From assembly GCF_900188065.1 (NCBI RefSeq), contig NZ_FZNQ01000006.1:95982-159981 (forward strand): 64,000 nt of DNA, given 5' to 3'. The position numbers and the translations under genes are program-made. The stretch comes from Halorubrum vacuolatum. Its GTDB lineage: Archaea; Halobacteriota; Halobacteria; Halobacteriales; Haloferacaceae. Under the pieces are notes generated by a model, which was not told the origin of the DNA, did no database searches, and saw nothing but the letters and a program-made list of their open reading frames with translations. This document shows, piece by piece, positions 35,395 to 43,940 of the stretch (the first letter of the stretch is position 1; each line of letters begins with the position of its first letter).

Positions 35395-36384
35395 ATGGGA
35401 CAGGATGAATCGACAACGGCCGACGAACTCATAGCCGGCGTGCGGTCCGTACAGCGCGTGCTCGGGGACGCGATCGAACCGGTGCTTCGTGAGCGTCCAA
35501 CCATGGAGCACGTTCTCCTCGTGCTGTTTCTGGTCACGGGAGCCTACATGTACCTCGCGGCAAGGGAGTTCCCCGCGGTCGTCGCGGAGTTCCCGCAGCT
35601 CATGGCCGGCGCCACGGTGCTGCTCTCGTTTCTGATCCTCGCTCGAAACTACCTGAACGTCGTGGCACCACTGTTAACCGCTGGAATCGGTGCATACGCG
35701 GTGTACACCGGCGGCATGTCCTTCCTTGATGGCGATGGCGGACTGATTCGCGTGGTCTTCGGAATCGTCCTTCTGGTGGTTACGATCGGCTATCGCCAGC
35801 AACTCGTCAAGGGGGCGGAATCGTTCATCGCCGAGCCGATGCAGGTGCTCGGGAAAGAGGACATCCTCGATGAGGATCTAGAGGAGGGAGTCGAGAAGAA
35901 TCGAGCCGAGGCGACGGGTGAGTCCCAGGAGATCGAAGAAGCGGAGGACACTGAGGGAGCGGACACCGAAGAGGAGCCGGACTCCGGCGCGATGTACGTC
36001 TATGAGATCGACGACCCGAAGGGGCCGGTCGTGACCGGGGTCCTGTGTGTCGCATACATGCTCGTTACCTTCGCCATCGGTATGCTCTATGCGACCCCGC
36101 TTTTCGTCATCGCGTGGGCGCTCTGGGTCAAGATGGAGTTCCCGAAGGCGGCGGCGCTGACGGGCGTCGGCATGCTCTGTTCGTACCTGTTTTATGACCT
36201 CATCCAGTCGGACATCGCTGAAGGATGGCTCACCGGATGGGAGCCAGCACCGCCGGACGTACTCTATGCCATGTACATCAATCCGCTGGTGCAGCCGATA
36301 CTCCAGCTCATTGATCGATACATCATCTTCCCGATCCTCGATCTGATCGGTACCGTCGTGCCGCTCGGGGTGATCCCGCTATGA
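35395..36384 (+). CDS. tctB: TctB: small membrane subunit of the tricarboxylate transporter, enlarged
   Basis: 329 residues, about twice the usual TctB length of 140-170. N-terminal helices (MEHVLLVLFLVTGAYMYLA, LMAGATVLLSFLILAR, VVAPLLTAGIGAYAVY, VVFGIVLLVVTIGYR) are followed by a long acidic cytoplasmic insert (about 150-205), then further helices (TGVLCVAYMLVTFAIGMLYA, TPLFVIAWALWV, AAALTGVGMLCSYLFYDLI). Its stop overlaps the tctA start by 4 nt (ATGA). The gap to tctC is 209 nt and contains no gene. Confidence 0.85.
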   Translation: MGQDESTTADELIAGVRSVQRVLGDAIEPVLRERPTMEHVLLVLFLVTGAYMYLAAREFPAVVAEFPQLMAGATVLLSFLILARNYLNVVAPLLTAGIGAYAVYTGGMSFLDGDGGLIRVVFGIVLLVVTIGYRQQLVKGAESFIAEPMQVLGKEDILDEDLEEGVEKNRAEATGESQEIEEAEDTEGADTEEEPDSGAMYVYEIDDPKGPVVTGVLCVAYMLVTFAIGMLYATPLFVIAWALWVKMEFPKAAALTGVGMLCSYLFYDLIQSDIAEGWLTGWEPAPPDVLYAMYINPLVQPILQLIDRYIIFPILDLIGTVVPLGVIPL

Positions 36385-37895
36385 CCGTCGCGACGTTCAT
36401 TGGCGCGATTCTCGCGCTATTGACGCTCGAAACGATGTTCTGGCTGCTTGCCGGGGTGCTCGTCGGGATCATCGTCGGCGGCCTGCCGGGACTCGGTCCG
36501 CCGCTCGGCATGGCGATCATCCTGCCGTTGACGATCCCGCTGAACGCCGCCGACGCGATCATCCTGCTCGTCGGCGTGTACAGCGGATCGATGTACGGCG
36601 GATCCATCGCCGCGATCCTCATCAACACGCCCGGGGTGTCGTCGTCAGCGGCGACGATGTTCGACGGCTATCCCATGTCGAAACAGGGGAAGGCAGCGAC
36701 CGCGTTGTCCATCTCCGCGACCGCCTCCGCGTTCGCGGGGCTGTTCACCATCGCGGCGCTCATCCTGTTCTCGCCGGTGTTGATCCAGATGGTGCTCGCG
36801 GTGGGGACCCCGGAACGGTTCCTCGTCGCGCTGCTCGGCCTCTCGATGATCACGGTGATCACCCGCGGATCGTTCGCCAAGGGACTGTTGGCGGGCGCCG
36901 CCGGCCTCCTCGTGACGACGGTCGGCTCCGCCCAACCGATCGCGATCGATCGGCGCTACGCGGAATCGTTGCTGTTGTACGACGGGATCGATTTCGTTGC
37001 GGTGCTCATCGGGCTGTTCGCGATCGCGGAGATGATGAAACTCGCCGGGCAGGAGGGCGGAATCGCCGAAGGGGACGTCGTCATCGATCGGGCCGGCATC
37101 AAAGACGGGATCGTCGAGACGGTCAGGCGACCGGTGACGGTGTTTAAATCCGGGATGATCGGCATGATCGTCGGTGCGATCCCGGGTGCTGGCGCGACGG
37201 TCTCGAACTTCGTCGCGTACTCCGAGGCCGTCCGTGCCTCGCCCGATCCCGACACCTTCGGGTCCGGGAACCCGGTCGGGGTCGTCGCCAGCGAGGCGTC
37301 GAACAACGGGACGGTCGCCGGCTCCCTCGTTCCGGCGATCTCTTTCGGGATCCCGGGCAGTTCCTCGACGGCGGTGCTGATCGGCGGCTTGCTCATGCAC
37401 GGCCTGCAACCGGGGCCGAGCATGTTCCAGGTCGAGGGCGAACTCGGGTTGACCTACACGATGCTGCTCGCGCTGCTCGTGGGCAACGTCGTCATCCTGA
37501 TCTTCGGGCTCTCGGCGGTCACCCGCCTCGGCTATCTCACGAAGATCGACACGGACTACATCATTCCGATCGTGATCGTCTTATCCTTCCTCGGGACCTA
37601 CGCGCTCCGGATCAACCCGATCGACATCGTGACGATCATCGTCTTCGGTATCATCGGGTTCTACATGGTGCGGTACAACTACTCGGTGATCGCGTTCGTG
37701 CTCGGGGTCGTGTTAGGCGATATCGCCGAGAGCAACCTCTACACCGCGCTCCAGATCTCCGGCGGCACCTACGACATCTTCTACAACCCGTTCGCCTACG
37801 GTCGGCCGCTCTCGTTCGTGTTGACCGTGACGATCCTCCTGCTGCTGTTCGGCCCGCTGGTGAAGGGCCAACTCAACCGGCTCCGCGGGGAGTGA
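36381..37895 (+). CDS. tctA: TctA: large membrane subunit of the tricarboxylate transporter
   Basis: 504 residues, 11-12 helices. The family signature GGLPGLGPPLGMAIILPLT is at about residues 33-51, followed by VYSGSMYGGSIAAILINTPG and the second repeat GAIPGAGATVSNFVAYSEA and SFGIPGSSSTAVLIGGLL. The two inverted halves each carry a Pro-Gly-rich loop that forms the transport site, as in the family. It is translated with tctB (ATGA overlap). The system is driven by the ion gradient, not ATP. Confidence 0.95.
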   Translation: MTVATFIGAILALLTLETMFWLLAGVLVGIIVGGLPGLGPPLGMAIILPLTIPLNAADAIILLVGVYSGSMYGGSIAAILINTPGVSSSAATMFDGYPMSKQGKAATALSISATASAFAGLFTIAALILFSPVLIQMVLAVGTPERFLVALLGLSMITVITRGSFAKGLLAGAAGLLVTTVGSAQPIAIDRRYAESLLLYDGIDFVAVLIGLFAIAEMMKLAGQEGGIAEGDVVIDRAGIKDGIVETVRRPVTVFKSGMIGMIVGAIPGAGATVSNFVAYSEAVRASPDPDTFGSGNPVGVVASEASNNGTVAGSLVPAISFGIPGSSSTAVLIGGLLMHGLQPGPSMFQVEGELGLTYTMLLALLVGNVVILIFGLSAVTRLGYLTKIDTDYIIPIVIVLSFLGTYALRINPIDIVTIIVFGIIGFYMVRYNYSVIAFVLGVVLGDIAESNLYTALQISGGTYDIFYNPFAYGRPLSFVLTVTILLLLFGPLVKGQLNRLRGE

Positions 37896-37983
37896 TCCCG
37901 GGGACGCTCCTCGGGCCCACCCGGAGGCCGTTCGGTTCACACGGATCCGACTTCTTATGTCGCCGGACGCTGCATGAGCGACC

Positions 37984-38688
37984 ATGAGCGACCTCCCGGA
38001 CGACTTCGACTGTACCATCACCAACTGGGAGTATATCTACGGCCTCTGTCGAAGCGTCGCCGACGAGGTGAAACGGGCGGAGTTCGAACCCGACGTCGTC
38101 GTCGCGCTCGCACGCGGCGGCTGGTTCGCGGGTCGCTGTCTCTGTGATTTCCTCGGGCTCGACGACCTCACGAGCCTCAAAATGGAACATTACGTGGGGA
38201 CGGGGATCAAAGCCGAGGAACCACAGGTGCGCTACCCGATGCCGGAGGGCAGCGTGAAGGGGAAAAACGTCCTCATCATCGACGACATCGCGGACACCGG
38301 CGGATCGATAAAGCGCGCACATGAGTACGTCGAGGAACGCGATGCCGCCGCGATCCGTACCGCGACCCTCCAGCTGCTCCAGACCTCCGAGTTCGAGCCC
38401 GATTTCGTCGGCGAACGGTTGGAGGAGTGGACGTGGGTCGTCTACCCGTGGAACTTCATCGAGGACATGATCGACCTGACCGTGGGCGCGATGGAGCGGG
38501 CCGACGGGGAGACGTTCGGCCGCGAGGCCGTCCGTCACTATCTCGATGAGTTCCACGATATCGACCGGATCGCGATGGAGATCGCCCAACCCGGCCGGCT
38601 CGATGAGGTGCTCGCGGAGATGGAACGGCGCGACGTGATCGCCCCCGTCGAGACCGACGGACGCGACGCGTGGCGGCTCGTGGAGTAG
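37984..38688 (+). CDS. phosphoribosyltransferase (type I PRTase)
   Basis: 234 residues. The PRPP-binding signature VLIIDDIADTGGSI is at about residues 93-106, with the pyrophosphate loop VVALARGGWFAGR at about 38-50. A C-terminal extension (about 150-234) ending in a winged or helical segment is present in the haloarchaeal members. It probably salvages a purine base such as xanthine or guanine, but the hood residues do not let me choose. An HD-type nucleotidase gene follows after 10 nt, which fits nucleotide salvage. Confidence 0.8.
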   Translation: MSDLPDDFDCTITNWEYIYGLCRSVADEVKRAEFEPDVVVALARGGWFAGRCLCDFLGLDDLTSLKMEHYVGTGIKAEEPQVRYPMPEGSVKGKNVLIIDDIADTGGSIKRAHEYVEERDAAAIRTATLQLLQTSEFEPDFVGERLEEWTWVVYPWNFIEDMIDLTVGAMERADGETFGREAVRHYLDEFHDIDRIAMEIAQPGRLDEVLAEMERRDVIAPVETDGRDAWRLVE

Positions 38689-38698
38689 TCGGGCGCGA

Positions 38699-39337
38699 AT
38701 GGACGGAGTTGACCCCGAGCGGACGGCGGACCTCGATGCCGCAGTGGACGCCCTCTGTGATGCGTACGCGTTAAAAGACGAAGCGCGGACCGGCTGGACG
38801 CTTCGTGGCGTCGACGACCCGGAGTCGGTCGCCGCCCACACGTGGGGGGTCGCCTATCTCGTGTTGGCGCTCGGGGAACGTTTTCGCGGGGAGCTTCCGG
38901 GGGTAGACCTGGATCGTGCGCTTCGGCTTGCGGTGGTCCACGACGTCGCCGAGGCAGAAACCGGCGATATCGCGACGCGAGCGGACCCCTCGGCCGAGCG
39001 GGTGGATCCGACGGTGAAAGCCGACGCGGAGCGCCGGGCGATGGAGGGCCTCACCGGGGCGCTTCCGGCCGCCGTCCGTGCGGCGTGGAACGACTACGAG
39101 GCGCGGGAGTCGCCGGAGGCGGTCCTGGTGAAGGAGTGTGACCTGCTCGACGTCTGCGTCCAAGCCGTGATCTACGAACGGGACGACCGATATGACCCGG
39201 AGGCCGGCGATCCGAACGCGTTTCGTGAGTACGAGGCGCTCGATGAGTTCTTTGCGACGACGGAATCGCGGCTGCAAACCGGGACCGGACGGGAGATATT
39301 CGAGCGCCTCCGTCGGCGGTACGATGCGATCCGGTGA
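38699..39337 (+). CDS. HD-domain phosphohydrolase, YfbR/HDDC2-like nucleotidase
   Basis: 212 residues. HD motifs: first His in SVAAHTWGVAYL (about 43), HD pair in LAVVHDVAEAETGDI (about 81-95), and a late Asp in VKECDLLDV. The pattern R-G-V-x-DPESVA-x-H matches YfbR-type 5'-deoxynucleotidases, which hydrolyse nucleoside monophosphates. It follows a PRTase gene by 10 nt, supporting a role in nucleotide turnover. Cytoplasmic. Confidence 0.8.
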   Translation: MDGVDPERTADLDAAVDALCDAYALKDEARTGWTLRGVDDPESVAAHTWGVAYLVLALGERFRGELPGVDLDRALRLAVVHDVAEAETGDIATRADPSAERVDPTVKADAERRAMEGLTGALPAAVRAAWNDYEARESPEAVLVKECDLLDVCVQAVIYERDDRYDPEAGDPNAFREYEALDEFFATTESRLQTGTGREIFERLRRRYDAIR

Positions 39338-39420
39338 GCGTCGTCCGCCACCCCGCGGCGAAAGCGGGCACGTACTCCGGAAGCGACACGGGTAAACCTC
39401 CGGCCCGAGGAGCCGTCGTC

Positions 39421-39591
39421 ATGGGCTCGGACACATCGGAGGGACCGGCTGCTCGCGACCCGTCCGGTCCGTCGACTGAGACCCCCGGCGTGACGCTCGC
39501 CGATCGCTGGATGGCGCTCGATCGCGGGTGGCAGGCGCTCTGTCTCGGGTTGGCGATCGTCGCCGTCCACCTCCTCTGGCAGGCGATCTGA
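39421..39591 (+). CDS. 56-residue single-helix membrane protein coupled to the YeiH-type exporter
   Basis: About 30 polar residues (rich in Ser, Pro, Asp) are followed by RWMALDRGW and one membrane helix QALCLGLAIVAVHLLWQAI at the extreme C-terminus. The stop TGA shares its A with the ATG of the next gene (TGATG), so translation is coupled. It has the look of a small accessory subunit of the exporter that follows. No family is recognised. Confidence 0.55.
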   Translation: MGSDTSEGPAARDPSGPSTETPGVTLADRWMALDRGWQALCLGLAIVAVHLLWQAI

Positions 39592-40586
39592 TGGATTCGT
39601 TGGGCGTCCTCGAACGGCACGCCCCGGGTCTGGCGCTGCTTGCCGGCGGCGCGCTTCTCGCGCATCTTCTCGCGGGGCCCGTCGATGGACTCCAGCCGCT
39701 CGTCGTCGCCGTCGCAGTCGGATTCGTCTTCGGGAACCTCGTCGGGATCCCTGCCGTGGTCGCTCCCGGTGTTGGCAGCCACAAGCTCTTTTTGGAGACG
39801 GGGATCGTCCTCCTCGGCGCGGCGGTCGTCATCGAGGAGTTTCTCGTGGCGGGACCGACCGTGCTCGCGCTCGTCGTCGGCGCGGTCGCCGGCGGCGTGC
39901 TGCTCGCGGAGGGGATCGCCCGGCTCCTCTTTCGGCTGGACGGCGAGACGCCCTCGTTGCTCGCGGCGGGTGCGAGCATCTGTGGCGTGTCGGCGGTCGT
40001 CGCCGTCGGCCGCGTCCTCGATGCACGGGGGACGGCGCTCACCTTCGCGGCGGCGACGATCCTGATCTTCGATGCGATCACGCTCGTCGCCTTCCCGCTC
40101 GCCGGCGAGTGGCTCGACCTCTCGGCGCGACAGTTCGGCGTCTGGGCCGGCGTCAGCATGTTCTCGACCGGACCGGTCGCGGCCGCCGGGTTCGCCCACT
40201 CCGCCGAGGCGGGTCAGTGGGCGACGGTGACGAAGCTCGCACGAAACTCGCTGCTCGGCGGCGTCGCCATCGCCTACTCGGTCGCCTATGCGGCGCGGTC
40301 GGCGACGGAGCCGAGCGTCCGGCGGCTCTGGAGCGAGTTCCCGAAGTTTCTGCTCGGCTTCCTGCTCGTGGCGGCGATCGCCAACGCGGGAGTCCTCTCG
40401 GCGGCGGCGATCGACTCCATTGGGACCGTCTCGGACGTCCTGTTCACGCTCGCGTTCGTCGGCCTTGGGCTCTCGATCCGGGTCCGCGAGATGCGCCGCG
40501 TCGGGGCCGCACCCGTTGGGGTCGTCCTCGTGCATCTGCTTATCGTGAGCGCCGTCATGCTCGCGCTGATCCGGCTGTTGTTGTGA
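39591..40586 (+). CDS. YeiH/UPF0324-family putative anion (sulfate) exporter
   Basis: 331 residues, about 10 helices. Family features include GVGSHKLFLETGIVLLGAAV (about 57-76), AAGASICGVSAVVAVGRVLD (about 122-141), FGVWAGVSMFSTGPVAAAGF and the ending FTLAFVGLGLSIRVREMRR. Members (YeiH, UPF0324) are inner-membrane proteins; a role in sulfate or sulfonate-derived anion export has been proposed. It is coupled to a 56-residue membrane protein upstream. Confidence 0.8.
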   Translation: MDSLGVLERHAPGLALLAGGALLAHLLAGPVDGLQPLVVAVAVGFVFGNLVGIPAVVAPGVGSHKLFLETGIVLLGAAVVIEEFLVAGPTVLALVVGAVAGGVLLAEGIARLLFRLDGETPSLLAAGASICGVSAVVAVGRVLDARGTALTFAAATILIFDAITLVAFPLAGEWLDLSARQFGVWAGVSMFSTGPVAAAGFAHSAEAGQWATVTKLARNSLLGGVAIAYSVAYAARSATEPSVRRLWSEFPKFLLGFLLVAAIANAGVLSAAAIDSIGTVSDVLFTLAFVGLGLSIRVREMRRVGAAPVGVVLVHLLIVSAVMLALIRLLL

Positions 40587-40656
40587 GGGGTTGCGGTCGA
40601 TCGTTGGTGTGGCCATGAAAAGCAACCCTTAGGCGCGGGGCCGGCCGAGTACTGAT

Positions 40657-41718
40657 ATGAACGGGACGACGACCCCGGGTACTCGGCGGGGCGCGGACGC
40701 CCCCGCCATCGTCGCCGAGGGCGTCCGGCGGGTCTACGGCGACGTCGTCGCGCTCGACGGGGTTGACCTGTCGGTCGACGCCGGCGAGGTGTTCGGGCTC
40801 ATCGGGCCGAACGGGGCCGGTAAGACGACGCTCGTCCGGGCGCTCACGGGGACGACGACGTTCGAGGGCGGGGTCAAGGTCTTCGGGGAGTCGCCCGAGG
40901 CGGTCGACCCCGCCCGGATCGGTCTGTTGCCCCAGTCGTTCGACCCGCCGGCGCGGCTCACCGCCCGCGAACTGATCGACTACTACGGCGGGCTCTACGA
41001 CGGGGCCCGTCCAACCGACGACGTGCTTCAGGACGTGGGGCTCGCGGATGCGGCAGACGCGTGGTATGAGACGCTTTCGGGCGGGCAGAAGCGTCGGACG
41101 TGTGTCGCGGCGACGCTCGTCAACGATCCGGACCTGCTGTTTCTCGACGAGCCCACGACGGGGATCGACCCGGCCGGGAGGCGGGCGCTGCATCGGCTCA
41201 TCGAACGGCTCGCCGAGCGGGGTCGGACGGTCTTTCTCACGAGCCACGCGATGGACGAGGTGGAACGGCTCGCGGACCGGGTGGCGCTGCTTCGGGGCGG
41301 CTCCATCGTCGCCGTCGGCACCCCCGAGGAGCTGATCGCCGAACACGGCGGCGAGCCGCGGATCGAGGTCGACCTCGACTCGCCCGCGGACGATACGTTG
41401 CTCTCGGCGGTCGCCGCGGCGGCCCGGGACCGAGGACTCGTCGTGGAGACCTCCTCGACTGCTGGGGTCCTCCAGCTGTCGGGGGTTCAAGCGGCGTCGA
41501 TCGGCGATGCGGTCGCGGCGCTCGAGGCGGCGGGCGTCGAGTTCGAGTCGCTCTCGTGGATGGAGCCGTCGCTCGAGGACGTCTATCTCCGGCTCACCGG
41601 CGAGGAGTATTCACCCCGGCGCGGCGGGCACGACGGGGTTTCAGCGCGGACCGACGGATCGGCCACATCGGCCGTGACCGCCGGTCGAGCGCGTGGAGCG
41701 GGGGTGACCGACGAGTGA
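40657..41718 (+). CDS. ABC exporter, ATP-binding subunit (CcmA/DrrA type)
   Basis: 353 residues. Walker A GPNGAGKTT (about 50-58), signature LSGGQKRR (about 140), Walker B LLFLDEPTTGIDP (about 157), switch His in FLTSHAMDEV. A C-terminal DrrA-like domain (about 230-325) and a basic tail follow. With the permease gene, which it overlaps by 4 nt (GTGA), it forms an ABC-2 type exporter; the substrate (drug, lipid, polysaccharide or other) is not evident. Confidence 0.9.
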   Translation: MNGTTTPGTRRGADAPAIVAEGVRRVYGDVVALDGVDLSVDAGEVFGLIGPNGAGKTTLVRALTGTTTFEGGVKVFGESPEAVDPARIGLLPQSFDPPARLTARELIDYYGGLYDGARPTDDVLQDVGLADAADAWYETLSGGQKRRTCVAATLVNDPDLLFLDEPTTGIDPAGRRALHRLIERLAERGRTVFLTSHAMDEVERLADRVALLRGGSIVAVGTPEELIAEHGGEPRIEVDLDSPADDTLLSAVAAAARDRGLVVETSSTAGVLQLSGVQAASIGDAVAALEAAGVEFESLSWMEPSLEDVYLRLTGEEYSPRRGGHDGVSARTDGSATSAVTAGRARGAGVTDE

Positions 41719-42470
41719 GCCGGACGGGCCGGATCGCGTCGGAGGCCGTCGCGTCCGGGCGTTCGTTCCTTCGGCGACGGACGGCGGTGTTTTTCACCTT
41801 CTTCTTCCCGGTGATCCTCGTCGTCATCTTCGGGGCGTTGGTTCGGACACAGCCGACCGGCGGCGGCCTCTTCGCGGAGCCGGCGGGCTACTACCTGCCC
41901 GGCTACCTCGCAGTCGTCGTCCTCTTTACGCCGCTGTCACGGGTCGGGTCGGAGATCGCCCGCCATCGCGACGGGGGTCGCTTCGAGAAACTCGCGACGA
42001 CCCCGCTTACCCGCGCCGAGTGGCTCCTCGCGCATACGCTCGTCAACGTGGCGATCATCGGTGCGGCGAGCCTGCTCATCTTCGGGCTGGTCATCGCGAT
42101 CACCGACGCGACGCTCATCGTCTCGCCCGCGCTCGCCGTGCTCCCCGTCTTCGTCGCGATCGGCGTCGCGCTCTTTTGTGGGTTCGGGGCGATCCTCGGC
42201 GCGCTCGCGGACACCCAGGACGGCGTGATCGCCGCGAGCAACACGGTCGCGCTTCCCCTGCTTTTCCTCTCGGAGACGTTCGTCCCCCCGGAACTGCTTC
42301 CCGAGTGGTTCCTCCCCGCGGTCGCGGCGTCGCCGCTCACCTACTTCGCGCGCGGCGTCCGGTCGATCACCTACGACGGCGGGGCGTGGGCTGGCGATCT
42401 GGCGATCCTCTCGGCGCTCGCGGTCGGGTTCCTCGTCGTCGGCGCGTACGCGATCCCGCGGACGGATTGA
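41715..42470 (+). CDS. ABC-2 type exporter permease
   Basis: 251 residues from GTG 41715, overlapping the ATPase gene's TGA. Six helices: TAVFFTFFFPVILVVIFGAL, YLPGYLAVVVLFTPL, LVNVAIIGAASLLIFGLVIA, ALAVLPVFVAIGVALFCGFG, ASNTVALPLLFLSETFVP and LAILSALAVGFLVVGAYAI. The ABC2 signature region lies around LPLLFLSETFVPPELLPEW. It pairs with the ATPase just upstream. Confidence 0.85.
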   Translation: MSRTGRIASEAVASGRSFLRRRTAVFFTFFFPVILVVIFGALVRTQPTGGGLFAEPAGYYLPGYLAVVVLFTPLSRVGSEIARHRDGGRFEKLATTPLTRAEWLLAHTLVNVAIIGAASLLIFGLVIAITDATLIVSPALAVLPVFVAIGVALFCGFGAILGALADTQDGVIAASNTVALPLLFLSETFVPPELLPEWFLPAVAASPLTYFARGVRSITYDGGAWAGDLAILSALAVGFLVVGAYAIPRTD

Positions 42471-42525
42471 GCAGCACCAGCGACACCCACCCACTTTTAA
42501 GTGTTCACTCGGCCCTGAATGAGGT

Positions 42526-43173
42526 ATGACAGACACCTTCGATCGGATCGTCGATGCCGGCGTCGTCGCGGTGTTACGCGGCGTCGAGGCCGACCAGCTC
42601 ATCGGGATCGCCGACGCGTTACGGGCGGGCGGCGTGACCGCCATCGAGGTCACGGCGGACACCCCCGGCGTCACCGACCTCATCGCCGACGTGGCGGGCT
42701 CCTTTTCGACCGGCGAGACGGTCATCGGCGCGGGGACGGTCCTCGATTCCGAGACTGCCCGCGCGACGCTCATGGCCGGCGCGGAGTTCGTCATCTCGCC
42801 GAGCCTCCACCCGGACGTCATCGAGACGTGTAACCGCTACGGCGCGGTGAGCATGCCGGGGATCATGACCCCAACGGAGGCGGTTCGGGCGTACGAGGCC
42901 GGCGCCGACTGCGTGAAGGTGTTCCCCGCGAGCACGCTCGGCCCCGGTCACATCGGCTCGATGCAGGGGCCGCTCGGACAGATCCCGATGATGGCCACGG
43001 GTGGGGTCTCACCGGAGAACGCCGGCGAGTTCATCGAAGCGGGCGCGATCGCCGTCGGCGCCGGCGGCGCGCTCGTCGATTACGACGCGGCCGCCCGCGG
43101 CGACTACGACGCGATCACCGAGACCGCCCGCGAGTTCTGCGAGGTCATCGAGGCGGCACGCAGCACGGACTGA
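42526..43173 (+). CDS. kdgA: 2-keto-3-deoxy-6-phosphogluconate (KDPG) aldolase
   Basis: 215 residues, bacterial-type class I aldolase (KDPG/KHG family). Seen: VAVLRGVEADQLIGIADAL, the Glu of GVTAIEVTADTPG, GAGTVLDSETA, FVISPSLHPDV, and the Schiff-base Lys in CVKVFPASTLGPG (about 125-137). It splits KDPG to pyruvate and glyceraldehyde 3-phosphate in the semi-phosphorylative Entner-Doudoroff route used by haloarchaea. It stands alone; the sugar kinase and dehydrogenase genes are not in this window. Confidence 0.9.
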   Translation: MTDTFDRIVDAGVVAVLRGVEADQLIGIADALRAGGVTAIEVTADTPGVTDLIADVAGSFSTGETVIGAGTVLDSETARATLMAGAEFVISPSLHPDVIETCNRYGAVSMPGIMTPTEAVRAYEAGADCVKVFPASTLGPGHIGSMQGPLGQIPMMATGGVSPENAGEFIEAGAIAVGAGGALVDYDAAARGDYDAITETAREFCEVIEAARSTD

Positions 43174-43225
43174 GCGGTTGTGGAACTGGGGGCGAGCGGT
43201 CGTGGGTATATAAAAGACGCACCCG
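43174..43225. terminator. candidate terminator between kdgA and the cupin gene
   Basis: The convergent gap contains GGGTATATAAAAGACGC (about 43203-43219), on the minus strand TCTTTTATATACCC, 8-22 nt after the cupin stop. It is nearly the same string as in the osmC/copA gap, so I take it as a T-rich terminator used by the minus-strand gene. Confidence 0.4.
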
Positions 43226-43714
43226 TTACAGGGTAAACGCCGTCGCACACGCCCTGCAGGTGAACCGGAACCGCCCCTCATCGGTGAGTTCAGTTCCATG
43301 CGGCCGTTCCTCCCCGCATCGCTCACAGTCGACAATCGTCTCGACGGCCTCCCAGTCGTGACGTGCGCCCGGTGCACCGATCGCCCACGCGACGACCCCT
43401 TCCTCGCACTCCTCGCGGACGAACCCGGATTGGAACTCGCCCGGTTCGAACCGGATCAGTTCGCCGGCTTCGACGTCGACGCGGTCGCGCTCGCGGCCGA
43501 CCTCGAAGGTCGCGACTCCCGAGAGAATATAAAAGATCTCCTCCTGATCGTGATGGGTGTGTACCGCCCCGGCGAAGGCGTCACCCGGGGCCAACTCGAA
43601 GTAGTTCATCGCGACGTGTTCGGTGCCGAGCGCGCGTGAGACCGGTCTGCGCACGTCGTGGATGTCTAACGGGCTGTTCACGGTGTCGACGTCCTCGATG
43701 GCGACGTGGTCCAT
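43226..43714 (-). CDS. cupin-domain protein with C-terminal zinc ribbon
   Basis: 162 residues from ATG 43714. The cupin core has the metal-binding HTHHDQEEIFYILSG (His/His/Glu) and the second motif with GELIRFEPGEFQSGFV. The C-terminus carries CERCGEER...FTCRAC, a CxxC-CxxC zinc ribbon. The small metal-cupin could be an isomerase, dioxygenase or ligand sensor; the reaction is unknown. A TTATGC element about 31 nt before the ATG would give a leaderless mRNA. It converges on kdgA. Confidence 0.75.
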   Translation of the reverse strand: MDHVAIEDVDTVNSPLDIHDVRRPVSRALGTEHVAMNYFELAPGDAFAGAVHTHHDQEEIFYILSGVATFEVGRERDRVDVEAGELIRFEPGEFQSGFVREECEEGVVAWAIGAPGARHDWEAVETIVDCERCGEERPHGTELTDEGRFRFTCRACATAFTL

Positions 43715-43829
43715 GGTGTCGACAACCCGTCCCGAGCGCATAACGGTGTGCCCGACACGCCCGATGGATCGTCGATAAACACACTTTTGCACCGACGATC
43801 GCTCGGCAAACTGCGTCTTTATCCATGGG

Positions 43830-43837
43830 TTTATATG
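43830..43837 (+). promoter_or_regulatory. TATA box of the citramalate synthase gene
   Basis: TTTATATG lies 29 nt before the ATG at 43863, which begins a short frame, and 45 nt before the first in-frame GTG of the synthase. The expected transcription start is at about 43860. Confidence 0.5.
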
Positions 43838-43862
43838 TGTGAGGGGCTTGCGAAGTGATACG

Positions 43863-43940
43863 ATGACCCGAGACGCTCGTGGTTCGTCGGAGGATAGAGG
43901 AAGTCGCCTCACGGCGGCTGGCCGTGAAATTCTCCGGTGA
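43863..43940 (+). CDS. 25-codon leader frame overlapping the citramalate synthase start
   Basis: ATG at 43863, exactly where a leaderless transcript from the TATA box at 43830 would start, opens a 25-codon frame (MTRDARGSSEDRGSRLTAAG and on, stop TGA 43938-43940). It is out of frame with the synthase and overlaps its possible GTG starts at 43879 and 43924. It may be a regulatory upstream peptide or chance. It contains two Leu and one Ile near its end. Confidence 0.3.
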   Translation: MTRDARGSSEDRGSRLTAAGREILR

